A DNA stretch of 64,000 nt from Deltaproteobacteria bacterium (GTDB taxonomy: Bacteria > Desulfobacterota > GWC2-55-46 > JADFVP01). Shown here one piece after another: positions 44,850 to 55,001 of this stretch. Every line of letters starts with the position of its first letter. The stretch's first letter is position 1. The notes beneath the pieces were generated by a model, which saw only the letters and a list, made by a program, of their open reading frames with translations, made no database searches and was not told the DNA's origin. The translations under genes were made by a program, and so were the position numbers. The DNA lies in the NCBI GenBank assembly GCA_029262515.1, contig JAJCZH010000027.1, positions 1 through 64,000 on the forward strand, in the 5' to 3' direction.

Positions 44850-45482
44850 CTATAACGATTTCGCCTCTTCGATAAAGCGTTTTACTTTCTCCGGCTCTTT
44901 TGTTCCGGGAGCGCTCTCAACCCCCGAGCTTACGTCAACCGCGTACGGTCTTACGGTCTCTATTGCCTCTGATACATTGTCGGGGCCGAGCCCTCCGGAG
45001 AGTATCAGCGGGCCGTATTTTTTCGCTTTGATAGCGAGTTTCCAGTCGAATGTCTTTCCAGTGCCGCCGTGCGTTCCTTCTACGAAGGTATCGAGCAGAA
45101 CCGCGGCGACAGTATAGTCGTTTGTAGCGTAGGCGCCGATTCCGGCTATGTCATCTTCACCAGATACCCTGAAGGCCTTTATGACGGATGCACCTTCGGC
45201 CATGGCGCACTCTTCGGGGCTCTCTTTGCCGTGGAGCTGTACGCTGTTTATTCCGGCCCGCCTGACTACTTCATTGATCTGTTCTGTCGGGCTGTCTACA
45301 AAGACGCCGACAGTAGAGACAAAGGGCGGCAGGGCACTGGTTATCTCTTTAACGGCCTCCGGCGTAACGTACCTAGGACTCTTGGCGTAGAAGATAAAAC
45401 CGAGCGCGTCGGCGCCGAACTCAAGAGCCGTCAGGGCGTCTTCGATACTCGTGATGCCGCAGATCTTTACTTTAACACTCAA
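44850..45482 (-). CDS. trpF: phosphoribosylanthranilate isomerase
   Basis: A 210-residue TIM barrel. The catalytic Cys is in KICGIT and the Asp in LLDTFVEGTHGGTG. LSGGLGPDNV and DVSSGVE close the phosphate site. The only in-frame start is TTG 45482, inside the end of trpC, with GAGGG upstream. The 11-base overlap suggests coupled translation. Confidence 0.94.
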   Translation of the reverse strand: MSVKVKICGITSIEDALTALEFGADALGFIFYAKSPRYVTPEAVKEITSALPPFVSTVGVFVDSPTEQINEVVRRAGINSVQLHGKESPEECAMAEGASVIKAFRVSGEDDIAGIGAYATNDYTVAAVLLDTFVEGTHGGTGKTFDWKLAIKAKKYGPLILSGGLGPDNVSEAIETVRPYAVDVSSGVESAPGTKEPEKVKRFIEEAKSL

Positions 45483-46272
45483 GAAGTTCCCTCAATTTGC
45501 ATCCGATGTCGGGCTCTTTCATAAGGGCCTCTCCGATCAGGAAGGCGGTTGCGCCCGCAGTTTTGAGCTTTGCAATGTCGTCGCAGGTGTGGATACCGCT
45601 CTCGGCAACCACCACAACGCCGTTGGAGGCCTTTGGCGCAAGCCTTATTGTGGTCTTCAGGTCGGTCTTAAAGGTCTTGAGGTCGCGGTTGTTTATGCCG
45701 ATCAGCTTTGCTCCGGCGCCGAGCGCGCTCTTGAGCTCCTCTTCATCATGAACCTCGACCAGCGCGGCGAGGCCGAGCACGAGACAGAGGTTTAACAGCG
45801 CTCTTAACTTTTCGGCGCCGAGCACTGCGGCTATCAGGAGTACTGCGTCTGCGCCTGCTGCGCGGGACTCGTAGACCTGGTACTCGTCGATGATAAAGTC
45901 TTTTCTCAGTATCGGCAGGTTGACCGCCTCTTTAATCCTCTTGAGGTACTCGAGCGAACCCTGAAAATGCTTTTCATCGGTCAGTACGGAGATGGCCGTT
46001 GCCCCGTTCTCCTCATAGGTGCGGGCGATTTCCACGGGGTCGAACTCTTCGCGTATGACCCCTTTGGACGGGCTCGCTTTCTTTACCTCCGCGATTATCC
46101 GTATCGCATTCGGCGCTTTCGGGTTTGGCGCTCCGAGCGCTTTGAAAAAATTGCGTGTCGGGTCGAGATCCTGAATCGATGCTTTAAGCTCGCCTTCGAG
46201 TCTCTCAAAGTCTACTCTAGCTTTAAGCTGCAGTAACTCTTCCTCTTTATCTTTTATTATAGTATCGAGCAT
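45472..46272 (-). CDS. trpC: indole-3-glycerol phosphate synthase
   Basis: A 266-residue TIM barrel. AEVKKASPSKGVI holds a catalytic Lys, LRKDFIIDEYQ another, and IGINNRDLKTF and VAESGI follow. It closes the indole ring. It overlaps trpF by 11 bases. Confidence 0.96.
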   Translation of the reverse strand: MLDTIIKDKEEELLQLKARVDFERLEGELKASIQDLDPTRNFFKALGAPNPKAPNAIRIIAEVKKASPSKGVIREEFDPVEIARTYEENGATAISVLTDEKHFQGSLEYLKRIKEAVNLPILRKDFIIDEYQVYESRAAGADAVLLIAAVLGAEKLRALLNLCLVLGLAALVEVHDEEELKSALGAGAKLIGINNRDLKTFKTDLKTTIRLAPKASNGVVVVAESGIHTCDDIAKLKTAGATAFLIGEALMKEPDIGCKLRELLEC

Positions 46273-46364
46273 AGTACCTTTTTTTTGGTTGAGGCCGGTG
46301 TCAGGGGCACGGGGTTAAGCGTCAGGTTGAGTTTTATAACAAACCGGGTGGTCGTCCCCGGTGG

Positions 46365-47384
46365 TCATCCATTGGTAATTTCTTTTAAGAGTTCGAGCCG
46401 TTTTAGCGCCTCTCCAGAATGGATCGCGCCGTGCGCAATCGCTATGCCTTCCGCAATGGAGCCTGCTTTGTTCGCGGCGCAGATTGCCGCCGCGCTGTTC
46501 AGGAGTACGATATCGCGTTTCGGGCCTTCTTCGCCTTCAAAAATCTTTAGTATGATAGCGGCGTTCTCTTCGCTCTCTCCACCGGTCAAGTCTTCGGGTT
46601 TGCACCTTTCCAGGCCGAAGTCCTCCGGCTTAATGTGGTATGTTCTCACGCCCCCGTCTTTGAGTTCAGTGACTTTTGTCTCTGCGGTAAGCGTTATCTC
46701 GTCGAGGCCGTCCTCTCCCCTGACAACAAAGGCGTGTGTTGTGCCGAGATTCTTCAGTACATTGGCGAGTATGTCGGTGAGGGCCGGATCGTAGACGCCT
46801 AAGAGTTGGCACTTTGCGCCAGCCGGGTTTGTAAGAGGCCCGAGGATGTTGAAGATCGTCCGTATGCCGAGGGCCTGCCTGACGGGCGCTGCGTACTTCA
46901 TGGCGCCGTGCAGGCGCGGGGCGAAGAGAAAACCTATGCCGGCCTCCTGTATGCATTTTTCTACGCACGTTACCTCTGCCTCTACATTTACGCCGAGGGC
47001 GCGCAGAACGTCGGCGCTACCGCTCTTTGAAGATACGCTCCTGTTGCCGTGTTTGGCCACGGTTGCCCCGGCGGCTGCGGTAACGAATGCGCAGGCCGTG
47101 GAGATGTTGAAGGTCATGGAGCCGTCGCCGCCCGTACCGCAGGTATCGACAATATTAGTCTTGTCGATACCGGGGGTGTCGATGGTCGTAGCCTTCTCGC
47201 GCATCACGCGCGCGGCTCCAGTAATCTCGGCAATCGTCTCGCCCTTGACCCTGAGGGCCGTAAGGAAGGCTCCGATCTGCGCTTCGGCGGCAGCTCCCGT
47301 CATGATCTCTTCCATGACAGAGACCATCTCGATTTCGGTCAGGTCTGTTCCTTCTATCAGTTTTCCTAAAGCCTCTTTTATCAT
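46365..47384 (-). CDS. trpD: anthranilate phosphoribosyltransferase
   Basis: A 339-residue TrpD. DTCGTGGDGSMTFNIST binds PRPP; KHGNRSVSSKSGSAD and FNILGPLTNPA follow. An AGGGGA ribosome site precedes the ATG. Separate from TrpG here, not fused. Confidence 0.96.
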   Translation of the reverse strand: MIKEALGKLIEGTDLTEIEMVSVMEEIMTGAAAEAQIGAFLTALRVKGETIAEITGAARVMREKATTIDTPGIDKTNIVDTCGTGGDGSMTFNISTACAFVTAAAGATVAKHGNRSVSSKSGSADVLRALGVNVEAEVTCVEKCIQEAGIGFLFAPRLHGAMKYAAPVRQALGIRTIFNILGPLTNPAGAKCQLLGVYDPALTDILANVLKNLGTTHAFVVRGEDGLDEITLTAETKVTELKDGGVRTYHIKPEDFGLERCKPEDLTGGESEENAAIILKIFEGEEGPKRDIVLLNSAAAICAANKAGSIAEGIAIAHGAIHSGEALKRLELLKEITNG

Positions 47385-47421
47385 TGCGTCCCCTGCTCAG
47401 AGTGGCCGTCTCGGTGACGGT

Positions 47422-47991
47422 TTACCCGTAGATCTTTAGAAAATTTCCCAGAAGCTCTTTGCCCGAAGTCGTAAGTATGCTTTCGGGGTGGAACTGGACG
47501 CCCTCTATAGGCAGCTCCTTATGGCGGATTCCCATTATCTCGTCCCGGTCGGTCCATGCGCTTATGTCGAAACAGTCCGGCAGGGTCTCGCGCTCGATTA
47601 TAAGCGAGTGGTACCTGTTCGCCTCGAACGGGTTCTCAAGACCCGTAAAGAGCGTCTTGCCGTCGTGGTAGACCTCGGATACCTTGCCGTGCATAAGGCG
47701 CGGCGCTTTTATGATTTTGGCGCCAAAGGCGTAACCTAGACTCTGGTGCCCGAGGCAGACGCCGAGTATCGGGATCGTTCCGGCAAAGTGCTTGACCGCC
47801 TCGACCGAGATGCCTGCCTTCTCCGGGTTGCACGGCCCGGGCGAAATCACCAGCAGCTTCGGCGCGAGCCGCTCTATCTCCTCAACCGTAATGGCGTCAT
47901 TACGGTGCACGACAACCTCTGTGCCGAGTTCCATAAAGTACTGGACGAGGTTGAAGGTAAAAGAGTCGTAGTTGTCGATCATCAGGAGCAT
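47422..47991 (-). CDS. trpG: anthranilate/aminodeoxychorismate synthase glutamine amidotransferase
   Basis: A 189-residue class I amidotransferase. It opens [14 protein letters not shown]. The nucleophile is in [10 protein letters not shown] and the His-Glu pair in QFHPESILT. It supplies ammonia to TrpE. The same subunit often also serves PabB. Confidence 0.95.
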   Translation of the reverse strand: MLLMIDNYDSFTFNLVQYFMELGTEVVVHRNDAITVEEIERLAPKLLVISPGPCNPEKAGISVEAVKHFAGTIPILGVCLGHQSLGYAFGAKIIKAPRLMHGKVSEVYHDGKTLFTGLENPFEANRYHSLIIERETLPDCFDISAWTDRDEIMGIRHKELPIEGVQFHPESILTTSGKELLGNFLKIYG

Positions 47992-48087
47992 CTGTTTTTC
48001 CGGTCTTTACGGTTTCTGGTTGTTACTGAGTACAAAAGCAGGAGGTCCCTAAGGGACGTCCTTACTGGTTATTTTATTCGAGGCCGT

Positions 48088-49593
48088 TCAGTCGAGTCCT
48101 GCGCGCGCCATCTCGATAGCCTTTAACATCCCCCGCGCCTTGTTCTCGGTCTCTTCGTACTCGGTCTGGGGCACGGAGTCGGCTACGATTCCAGCGCCCG
48201 CCTGAATGTAGATTACGTCGTCCTTTATAACGAGGGTCCGAATAGCTATGCACATGTCGGAGTTGCCGTTGTAGCTGAGGTAACCGACAGAGCCGCCGTA
48301 GATGCCTCGCTTGCACGGTTCGAGTTCCTCTATAATCTCCATTGCGCGTATCTTCGGCGCTCCGGTCAGCGTGCCTGCCGGAAAAGCCGCGCGAAGCGCG
48401 TCAAAGGAGCTCGCATCACTGCAAAGAGTTCCGCGCACGGTGCTGACTATATGCATTACGTGCGAGTACCGCTCTATCTCCATGAACTCGTCTAAGGTAA
48501 CGCTTCCCGCCTCGCAGACCCTGCCGAGGTCGTTTCTGCCGAGATCGACCAGCATGATATGTTCGGCGCACTCTTTTGGGTCAGCGAGCAGCTCTTTTTC
48601 AAGTTTTAAGTCCTCTGCCACTGTGGCCCCGCGAGGTCTTGTTCCGGCAATCGGGTTTACGTTTACGTCCCGGCCCTCTACGCGCACCAGCACCTCGGGC
48701 GAAGAGCCTACGAGTATTATGTCATCGAGCGAAATATAGAACATGTACGGCGACGGATTTACGACCCGGAGTGCCCTGTAGATGTCGAACGGCTCTACGT
48801 CGAGCTTAGTTGAGAACCTCTGGGAGAGCACGGTCTGAATTACGTCGCCCTCGAGAATATACTCCTTGATCCGCTCAACCGAGGAAAGAAAATCTTCGTG
48901 GGCAAAGTTCGATTCTATCTCAGCGTCTCTGTTTAGTATTCTGTCTGCTTCTTTTACTCCATTATCAGGCCTGTCTACGGAGCCGCTCCTTAAGGTTTCT
49001 ATAAGAGAGTCGATCTTCTCAATTGATGCCGCGTAGATCTCTTCGGTATCCGCGCCATTTGGTATGAAGGCATTTGAGATGACCTTTATCTTGTGCTCCA
49101 CGTTGTCGAAGAGCAGAAAAGTATCGGTGAAGATGAAGTAGAGGTCGTAGTTATCTATATCTTTTGGTGTCGTATCGGGCAGACGCTCAATGTGGCGTAT
49201 GGTGTCGTAACCCATGTAACCGATCGCGCCTCCTGAAAAGCGCGCCACACCCTCTACCTCTACTGCCTTGTAACCGGCCATTATCTCGCGCAGCACCTCT
49301 ATAGGGTCCCCTTCGACATTGCGCACCCGGCCGTCCTCTATTATTTCCACCTTTCGGCCGCGGCTTCTCACAACCATGCGTGGCGCGGTGCCGAGCAGGC
49401 TATAGCGGCCCCACTTCTCTCCACCCTCCACGCTCTCGAAGAGAAAAACGTTTCCACCCTTTGCAATCTTCATAAGGGCCGAGACGGGGGTGTCGGTATC
49501 GGCGAGGATGTCCCTGTAGACAGGAATTATATTGCCCTTGTCCGAAAGTTCTTTGAATGTCTCTAAGTTTGGGTAATAGCTGAGCTTTTTCAT
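48088..49593 (-). CDS. trpE: anthranilate synthase component I
   Basis: A 501-residue chorismate-binding enzyme. PIAGTRPRG, ADPKECAEHIMLVDLGRND, FPAGTLTGAPK and the C-terminal AGAGIVADSVPQTEYEET define the active site. There is no ribosome site before the ATG, and the inferred promoter start is only a few bases upstream, so it may be translated from a leaderless message. Confidence 0.95.
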   Translation of the reverse strand: MKKLSYYPNLETFKELSDKGNIIPVYRDILADTDTPVSALMKIAKGGNVFLFESVEGGEKWGRYSLLGTAPRMVVRSRGRKVEIIEDGRVRNVEGDPIEVLREIMAGYKAVEVEGVARFSGGAIGYMGYDTIRHIERLPDTTPKDIDNYDLYFIFTDTFLLFDNVEHKIKVISNAFIPNGADTEEIYAASIEKIDSLIETLRSGSVDRPDNGVKEADRILNRDAEIESNFAHEDFLSSVERIKEYILEGDVIQTVLSQRFSTKLDVEPFDIYRALRVVNPSPYMFYISLDDIILVGSSPEVLVRVEGRDVNVNPIAGTRPRGATVAEDLKLEKELLADPKECAEHIMLVDLGRNDLGRVCEAGSVTLDEFMEIERYSHVMHIVSTVRGTLCSDASSFDALRAAFPAGTLTGAPKIRAMEIIEELEPCKRGIYGGSVGYLSYNGNSDMCIAIRTLVIKDDVIYIQAGAGIVADSVPQTEYEETENKARGMLKAIEMARAGLD

Positions 49594-49602
49594 AAGTCAT
49601 TA

Positions 49603-49631
49603 AAAATAACATAGAGTTCTCCGGTAGTCAA
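49603..49631 (-). promoter_or_regulatory. putative promoter of the trp operon
   Basis: On the minus strand TTGACT (49631-49626), a 17-base spacer and TATTTT (49608-49603) lie directly before trpE, giving an inferred start about 3 bases from the ATG. No Trp-codon leader peptide or attenuator hairpin is seen upstream. Confidence 0.45.
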
Positions 49632-49733
49632 CCTGAACTCAGGTACGCTGGCGGGAGCGGGTTATGTTGACGCTCTTCAATGGTTGAAAAAGAGTAAAAA
49701 AAATAAGCTTCAGGTATGGTGGCAATATGTCGT

Positions 49734-49831
49734 TATAATGGCAGTATGGAGAGGTCGGTAACAGCTGAAAAAAGCATGTCAGGGGATTGAACGGACTTAA
49801 ACCCTTGACGCGGGTACAGTGGTACTATAAC
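49734..49831 (+). promoter_or_regulatory. glmU promoter region
   Basis: Two candidates are visible: a perfect TATAAT at 49734-49739 with a weak -35, and TTGACG (49805) with a 15-base spacer and TATAAC (49826-49831) just before the ATG. Neither is decisive. Confidence 0.35.
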
Positions 49832-49841
49832 GTGTGAGATT

Positions 49842-51287
49842 ATGAAAAAGTATGCTGCTATAGTCCTTGCCGCAGGCAAGGGTACGAGGATGAAATCGGA
49901 ACTTCCCAAGGTGCTGCACAAGGTTGCCGGCACCCCTATGCTCGGCCATGTTCTTGGCGCGCTTAAAGCGCTGAAGATGAAGAGGACGGTAGTAGTGGTC
50001 GGTCACGGATCAGAGAGCGTTCGCGCAGAGTTTGCGGGTTCAGGAGTCGAGTTCGTTGAGCAGAAAGAGCAGCTCGGCACAGGGCACGCGGTACTAAGCG
50101 CCATGGGCGCACTCAAGGGCTTCAAGGGCTCAGTGCTGGTCCTTTCAGGCGACGTGCCTCTTATTACGGCCTCCACTCTAAAGGGGCTTTTACGTCTTCA
50201 TAACAGGGGGCAAGGGCAAGGTAAAAAGGGCGCTGCCTTAAGTTTTATATCGGCGATTCTGTACGACTCGACAGGGTACGGCAGGGTTGTAAGGGATGAG
50301 CAGAACTCGGTTACCGGTATTGTGGAGCAGAAGGACTGTACGCCGATGGAGAGGCTGATAAACGAGATAAATACCGGGTTCTACATCTTCGACTCCGACT
50401 TCTTGCAAAAGAGTATAAAGAAGCTCAAGACCGAAAATGCGCAGGGCGAGTACTACCTGCCGGACCTGATCTCAATGGCCGTTAAAGAGGGCAGGGGCAT
50501 AAGGGCATTGACCCATATAGATGTTCTGGAGGTGATGGGGGTCAATAACAGGGTGGAGCTTTCACGTGCCTCTGCCGTTATGCGCTTGAGGATACTAAAA
50601 GACTTGATGCTCTCGGGCGTGACGGTTATAGACCCCGGCGCTACATATGTCGATGCGACGGTCAAGGTCGGCAGAGATTCCGTTATCTATCCCGGGGTTC
50701 ATCTGGAGGGTTCGACGGTTATCGGCAAAGAGTGTAGAATCGAAGAGGGAGTTAAAATAACAGACTCCCGTATCGGCGACAGTACAACCGTGAAGAGCAG
50801 TTCTATAGTTGAGAGCAGCTCTGTCGGAAAGGGCGCAACTCTAGGCCCGTTTGCGCGCTTGAGGCCCGGTAATGCTCTTGGGGCGGAAGTCCGTATAGGT
50901 AATTTTGTCGAGTTAAAGAAAGTGCGGATGGGTCGCGGAAGCAAAGCCGGCCACCTCAGCTATTTGGGAGACGCCGTGATAGGCAGTGGTGTAAATGTAG
51001 GCGCGGGCACCATTACATGCAACTATGACGGAAAGAACAAGTTTATAACAACTATTGCCGATGATGCCTTTATAGGCAGCGATTCTCAGCTTGTAGCTCC
51101 TGTTAAAGTGGGCAAAAACGCTTATGTAGGAAGCGGCACCACGGTAACAAAGGATGTGCCGGCCGGTGCGTTAGTTGTGGCGCGTGTTGAGCAGAAGATA
51201 AAAGAGGGCTGGGTCGCCAAGAAAGGGCTCATAATCGATACTTTTAAAGAAGATAAAAAAGATAAGAAGAAAAAGAGGGGCAAGTAA
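49842..51287 (+). CDS. glmU: bifunctional UDP-GlcNAc pyrophosphorylase / glucosamine-1-phosphate acetyltransferase
   Basis: A 481-residue GlmU. The N-terminal nucleotidyltransferase has LAAGKGTRMKSELPKVLH and VLSGDVPLI. The C-terminal left-handed beta-helix has hexapeptide repeats, AHLSYLGDA-like GHLSYLGDAVIG and NYDGKNKF. It makes UDP-GlcNAc for peptidoglycan and LPS. It lies 3 bases before glmS, which supplies its precursor pathway. Confidence 0.96.
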   Translation: MKKYAAIVLAAGKGTRMKSELPKVLHKVAGTPMLGHVLGALKALKMKRTVVVVGHGSESVRAEFAGSGVEFVEQKEQLGTGHAVLSAMGALKGFKGSVLVLSGDVPLITASTLKGLLRLHNRGQGQGKKGAALSFISAILYDSTGYGRVVRDEQNSVTGIVEQKDCTPMERLINEINTGFYIFDSDFLQKSIKKLKTENAQGEYYLPDLISMAVKEGRGIRALTHIDVLEVMGVNNRVELSRASAVMRLRILKDLMLSGVTVIDPGATYVDATVKVGRDSVIYPGVHLEGSTVIGKECRIEEGVKITDSRIGDSTTVKSSSIVESSSVGKGATLGPFARLRPGNALGAEVRIGNFVELKKVRMGRGSKAGHLSYLGDAVIGSGVNVGAGTITCNYDGKNKFITTIADDAFIGSDSQLVAPVKVGKNAYVGSGTTVTKDVPAGALVVARVEQKIKEGWVAKKGLIIDTFKEDKKDKKKKRGK

Positions 51288-51290
51288 CGT

Positions 51291-53111
51291 ATGTGCGGAA
51301 TAGTCGGGTATACCGGAACCAGGGATGCTGTAGACGTTCTTCTCGGTGGATTAAAGAAGCTGGAGTACCGCGGGTACGATTCTGCGGGAATTGCCGTTAT
51401 GAAGGACTCCGAGATAGAGCTTCGCCGTTCGGTTGGCAAGCTGAATAACCTGACCATGGAGGTCTTGAAGAGACCGCTTTCAGCCCATACAGGCATAGGC
51501 CACACAAGGTGGGCGACGCACGGCAGGCCGAGCGAGCAGAATGCGCACCCGCACTTGGAAGGCGGCGTTGCCGTAGTGCATAACGGCATTATAGAGAATT
51601 ACCTCGTTTTGAAAGATGAGCTGAAGGCCGCTGGTGCTACTTTTAAGTCCGAGACCGATACCGAGATATTGAGCCACCTCATAGAGCGCGCCTCGGCAGA
51701 AGGTTTGAGCCTGGCCGATGCGGTAAGAAGCGCCGTGAAGCGCATTAAGGGTACGTTCGCGCTCCTGGCGCTCAGCCAAAAAGAACCGGGTACGATAATA
51801 GGCGCGCGGCTCGAGTGCCCGATGATAGTAGGAATAGGGGAGAACGAGACAATAATCTCTTCGGACATTCCTGCCATACTCGAAGTGACTCGCAGCGCCA
51901 TATTTCTTCACGATGGCGATATCGTCTCAATAACCGGTGGAGTGACCGAGATAACGGATTTCGAGGGCAACCCGGTCGAGAGAAAGCCTACTACCATTAA
52001 TTGGAGCCCGGTTATGGCGGAGAAGGGTGGTTACCGCCACTTTATGCTCAAAGAGATTTTCGAGCAGCCGCGCGCAGTTACCGATACCTTCAGGGGGCAG
52101 ATAGTAGAGGAGAAGGGCGAGGTCTTTTTTGATGGCTTCGAGGTAGACCTTACCAAGGTGGAGAGGATTTATATCCTCGCATGCGGCACGTCGTGGCACG
52201 CAGCCCTGACCGGTAAGTACATCTTTGAGGAGTTCTGCTGCATACCGACCGAGGTGGACCTTGCAAGCGAGTTCAGGTACCGCAACCCGCTTGTCGGTCC
52301 CACTACGCTGGTTATCGCGATCTCCCAGTCCGGCGAGACCGCCGATACCCTGGCTGCGGTCAAGGAGGCGAAGCGCAAAGGCGCCTCCGTTATCTCTATC
52401 TGTAACGTTATGGAGTCGAGCCTGACGCGCGAAACCGACTGGACCTTTATGACCCATGCAGGGCCTGAGATTGGTGTCGCTTCAACTAAAGCCTTTACCA
52501 CGCAGCTTACTGCACTCTACCTTCTGGCGGTCTACTTTGGCCGGACCATAGGCACGCTCGGGGAGGAGCGGTCAAAGGAGCTTATCCATGAGTTGATAAA
52601 GTTGCCGAAGAAGATAGAGACGATACTCGATTCGGAAGATCATATAGAGGCGCTGGCCCGCAGATATTTTCACTATCGCGATTTTATCTATATAGGCAGG
52701 GGCATCAACTTCCCTATTGCGCTCGAAGGGGCGCTGAAGCTCAAGGAGATCTCTTATATCCATGCCGAGGGATATGCGGCGGGCGAGATGAAACACGGCC
52801 CGATTGCGCTTATCGACGAGGATATGCCTGTAGTTGCCCTTGCGCCTATGGACGGTACGTACGCGAAGATGCTCGGTAATATCGAAGAGGTGCACGCGCG
52901 TTTGGGCTCCATAATAGCGATAGTCACCGAGGGCGATACCGAGGCAAGCTCAAGGGCTGATGATCTTATTACCGTCCCCGTGACATCCGTACACCTTACC
53001 CCGATACTCTTTTCCATTCCGCTCCAGATTCTCGCCTACCACATAGCGGTAATGAAGGGCACAGATGTTGACCAACCCCGCAACCTCGCCAAGTCCGTTA
53101 CTGTCGAGTAG
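51291..53111 (+). CDS. glmS: glutamine-fructose-6-phosphate aminotransferase (isomerizing)
   Basis: A 606-residue GlmS. Cys2 in MCGIVGYTG is the glutaminase nucleophile, and the HTRWATHG and HNGIIENY motifs are present. Two SIS domains carry CGTSWHAAL and SQSGETADT. The end DQPRNLAKSVTVE is typical. It makes glucosamine-6-phosphate. Confidence 0.97.
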   Translation: MCGIVGYTGTRDAVDVLLGGLKKLEYRGYDSAGIAVMKDSEIELRRSVGKLNNLTMEVLKRPLSAHTGIGHTRWATHGRPSEQNAHPHLEGGVAVVHNGIIENYLVLKDELKAAGATFKSETDTEILSHLIERASAEGLSLADAVRSAVKRIKGTFALLALSQKEPGTIIGARLECPMIVGIGENETIISSDIPAILEVTRSAIFLHDGDIVSITGGVTEITDFEGNPVERKPTTINWSPVMAEKGGYRHFMLKEIFEQPRAVTDTFRGQIVEEKGEVFFDGFEVDLTKVERIYILACGTSWHAALTGKYIFEEFCCIPTEVDLASEFRYRNPLVGPTTLVIAISQSGETADTLAAVKEAKRKGASVISICNVMESSLTRETDWTFMTHAGPEIGVASTKAFTTQLTALYLLAVYFGRTIGTLGEERSKELIHELIKLPKKIETILDSEDHIEALARRYFHYRDFIYIGRGINFPIALEGALKLKEISYIHAEGYAAGEMKHGPIALIDEDMPVVALAPMDGTYAKMLGNIEEVHARLGSIIAIVTEGDTEASSRADDLITVPVTSVHLTPILFSIPLQILAYHIAVMKGTDVDQPRNLAKSVTVE

Positions 53112-53128
53112 CCCCTGTCGGGGTTTTT
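53111..53128 (+). terminator. weak terminator-like hairpin after glmS
   Basis: GCCCCTGTCGGGG followed by TTTTTC; the stem is only about four pairs. Confidence 0.35.
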
Positions 53129-53308
53129 CTCGGGTAGGACAGGCTTGTTTACATTTCTGTGCCATTTTGGATATATATAGGCATATTTCGATTTCATGTC
53201 TTCTTTGTTCCTTTTTTCTTCCCATTTACGTCCAAGACCTGTTACTTTTTAGATAATCTTTTACGACCACTTTTGTTATCCATCATGACTTTGTGGAGAA
53301 AGGCTGTT

Positions 53309-54076
53309 ATGGAGAGGCTTACCGGCAAGATTGCTGCGGTAACAGGGGCCGGGCTTGGAATAGGCAGGGCAACGGCGCTGCTTCTGGCTCGCGAGGGAGC
53401 CTCTGTTGCAGTTCTTGATATCCTCGATGAAGAGGCTTGCAGCGTTGCGGATGAGATAAACTCCGCCGGAGGCAGAGCACGCTTTTACCACATGGATGTC
53501 TCCGATGAACCGGAGGTTGCGGCTGTGATGGGTTCCATAAGAGAGGAACTCGGCCCAATAGACGTGTTGGTAAATAACGCCGGGGTTGCTACGCCTAAGT
53601 GTCCGGCGCATGAGGTGGAGAGCGTGGAGTTCGACCGCGTGATGGGTGTCAATGTAAAGGGTGTGCTCTACTGCACAAAGTATGCGGTAGAGCAGATGCG
53701 ACAAAGAGGCGGCGGCAGTATTGTGAATATCGGTTCTATGCTCGGTATGGTCGGCGCAGCGGATACTTCCGTTTATGTAGCTTCAAAGGCGGCAATGAGG
53801 CTGATGTCGAAGTCTGATGCCCTTACCTATGCAAAAGATAAGGTGCGCGTCAACGTGGTCAACCCGGGTTATGTCTGGACGCCGCTCATAGAGGATATAC
53901 TGAAGTCGAAGGGCGACGTTGACGCGGGCAGGGCCGAGCTAGAGTCTTTGCATCCACTCGGCAGGCTGGGTACGGTAGATGACGTTGCGTACGCGATACT
54001 CTATCTCGCTTCCGACGAGTCTGCTTTTGTTACTGGCAGCGACCTTGTGATAGACGGCGGTTATACCGCGAGATAA
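53309..54076 (+). CDS. SDR-family oxidoreductase (FabG-like)
   Basis: 255 residues from ATG 53309, preceded by GGAGAAAGG; the longer frame upstream encodes an unlikely hydrophobic leader and is rejected. TGAGLGIGRAT binds NAD(P), and NNAGV, the Ser in SMLG and YVASK are the catalytic set. The final GSDLVIDGGYTAR is typical. The substrate is unknown; 3-oxoacyl or sugar/alcohol substrates are both possible. Confidence 0.88.
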   Translation: MERLTGKIAAVTGAGLGIGRATALLLAREGASVAVLDILDEEACSVADEINSAGGRARFYHMDVSDEPEVAAVMGSIREELGPIDVLVNNAGVATPKCPAHEVESVEFDRVMGVNVKGVLYCTKYAVEQMRQRGGGSIVNIGSMLGMVGAADTSVYVASKAAMRLMSKSDALTYAKDKVRVNVVNPGYVWTPLIEDILKSKGDVDAGRAELESLHPLGRLGTVDDVAYAILYLASDESAFVTGSDLVIDGGYTAR

Positions 54077-54182
54077 TTTTAAGCGCCGTTTCTTTTCTGC
54101 TTCGGGATCTTTTCAAGGGTTTTTGTCGGCGATGTTGCCGCCTGGCTGCTGGTAGGCCGTATTTTAAATAACGATTTTTCCT

Positions 54183-54776
54183 ATGGAGTTCCACTTCACA
54201 TATCACTTGCTTCTGGTTCCGATCGCTTATTTCTTGGGTTCCGTTCCTTTCGGGCTTGTAGTTGCAAGAGTCATGGGCGGGGCCGATCCCCGGAGCGTGG
54301 GCTCCGGTAACATCGGAGCTACCAACGTGCGCCGCAGCGCAGGTAAATCGGCCGGTATAATCACACTCGTGCTCGATCTGTTTAAAGGTTTTGTACCGGT
54401 TTATGTCGTCTACCTGCTCGGCGCAGGCGCTTTTGCGATCAGCCTCGTTGCTTTTGCCGCAGTTGCGGGCCACGTCTTTCCGGTCTTTACAGGTTTTAAG
54501 GGGGGTAAGGGCGTGGCAACGGCGTGCGGCGTCTTTGCGGCCATTTCACCCTCTGCCACACTGCTCGTCGTAGTCGTTTTTGTGCTTATAGTACTCTTTA
54601 AAAGGTACGTCTCGCTCGCTTCGATAGTGGCTACGGCCCTTATGCCGGTCTTTCTCTCTCTGTTACCGGGAACCAGGGTCTATACGGCGCTCGGTGTATG
54701 TGTGGCCGTGCTGGTGATTTTACGCCACAGAGATAATATAAAGAGGCTTGTTGCCGGAGAGGAGAACAAACTCTGA
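54183..54776 (+). CDS. plsY: glycerol-3-phosphate acyltransferase PlsY
   Basis: A 197-residue membrane acyltransferase with about five helices. The three conserved loops are visible: GSGNIGATNVRRSAGK, GHVFPVFTGFKGGKGVAT and the C-terminal ILRHRDNIKRL. It makes lysophosphatidate from acyl phosphate. PlsX is not in the window. Confidence 0.95.
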   Translation: MEFHFTYHLLLVPIAYFLGSVPFGLVVARVMGGADPRSVGSGNIGATNVRRSAGKSAGIITLVLDLFKGFVPVYVVYLLGAGAFAISLVAFAAVAGHVFPVFTGFKGGKGVATACGVFAAISPSATLLVVVVFVLIVLFKRYVSLASIVATALMPVFLSLLPGTRVYTALGVCVAVLVILRHRDNIKRLVAGEENKL

Positions 54777-55001
54777 GCAGCTAGCTATAAGAATTGATAA
54801 AAATAGCACCCGTTTGCCTTAAATACAAATATGGTGCTGCTGAGGTTCTGACTTGCCTTGACCAGACAACCTATTATTGTTAAACTTAAGTGCCTGCAAG
54901 GTTCAAGCGGGTGGATTATTCTAATAAAAATTTCACAAATACACGGTTTTTCTATACAATTCTTTTAAGAGCTTTTCATAAGAAGCAGAACGGAGGCACA
55001 A

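Noticed and set aside
53159-53308. Hydrophobic 50-residue front of the SDR frame
   Set aside because: It is AT-rich intergenic sequence. The SDR fold and ribosome site begin at 53309.
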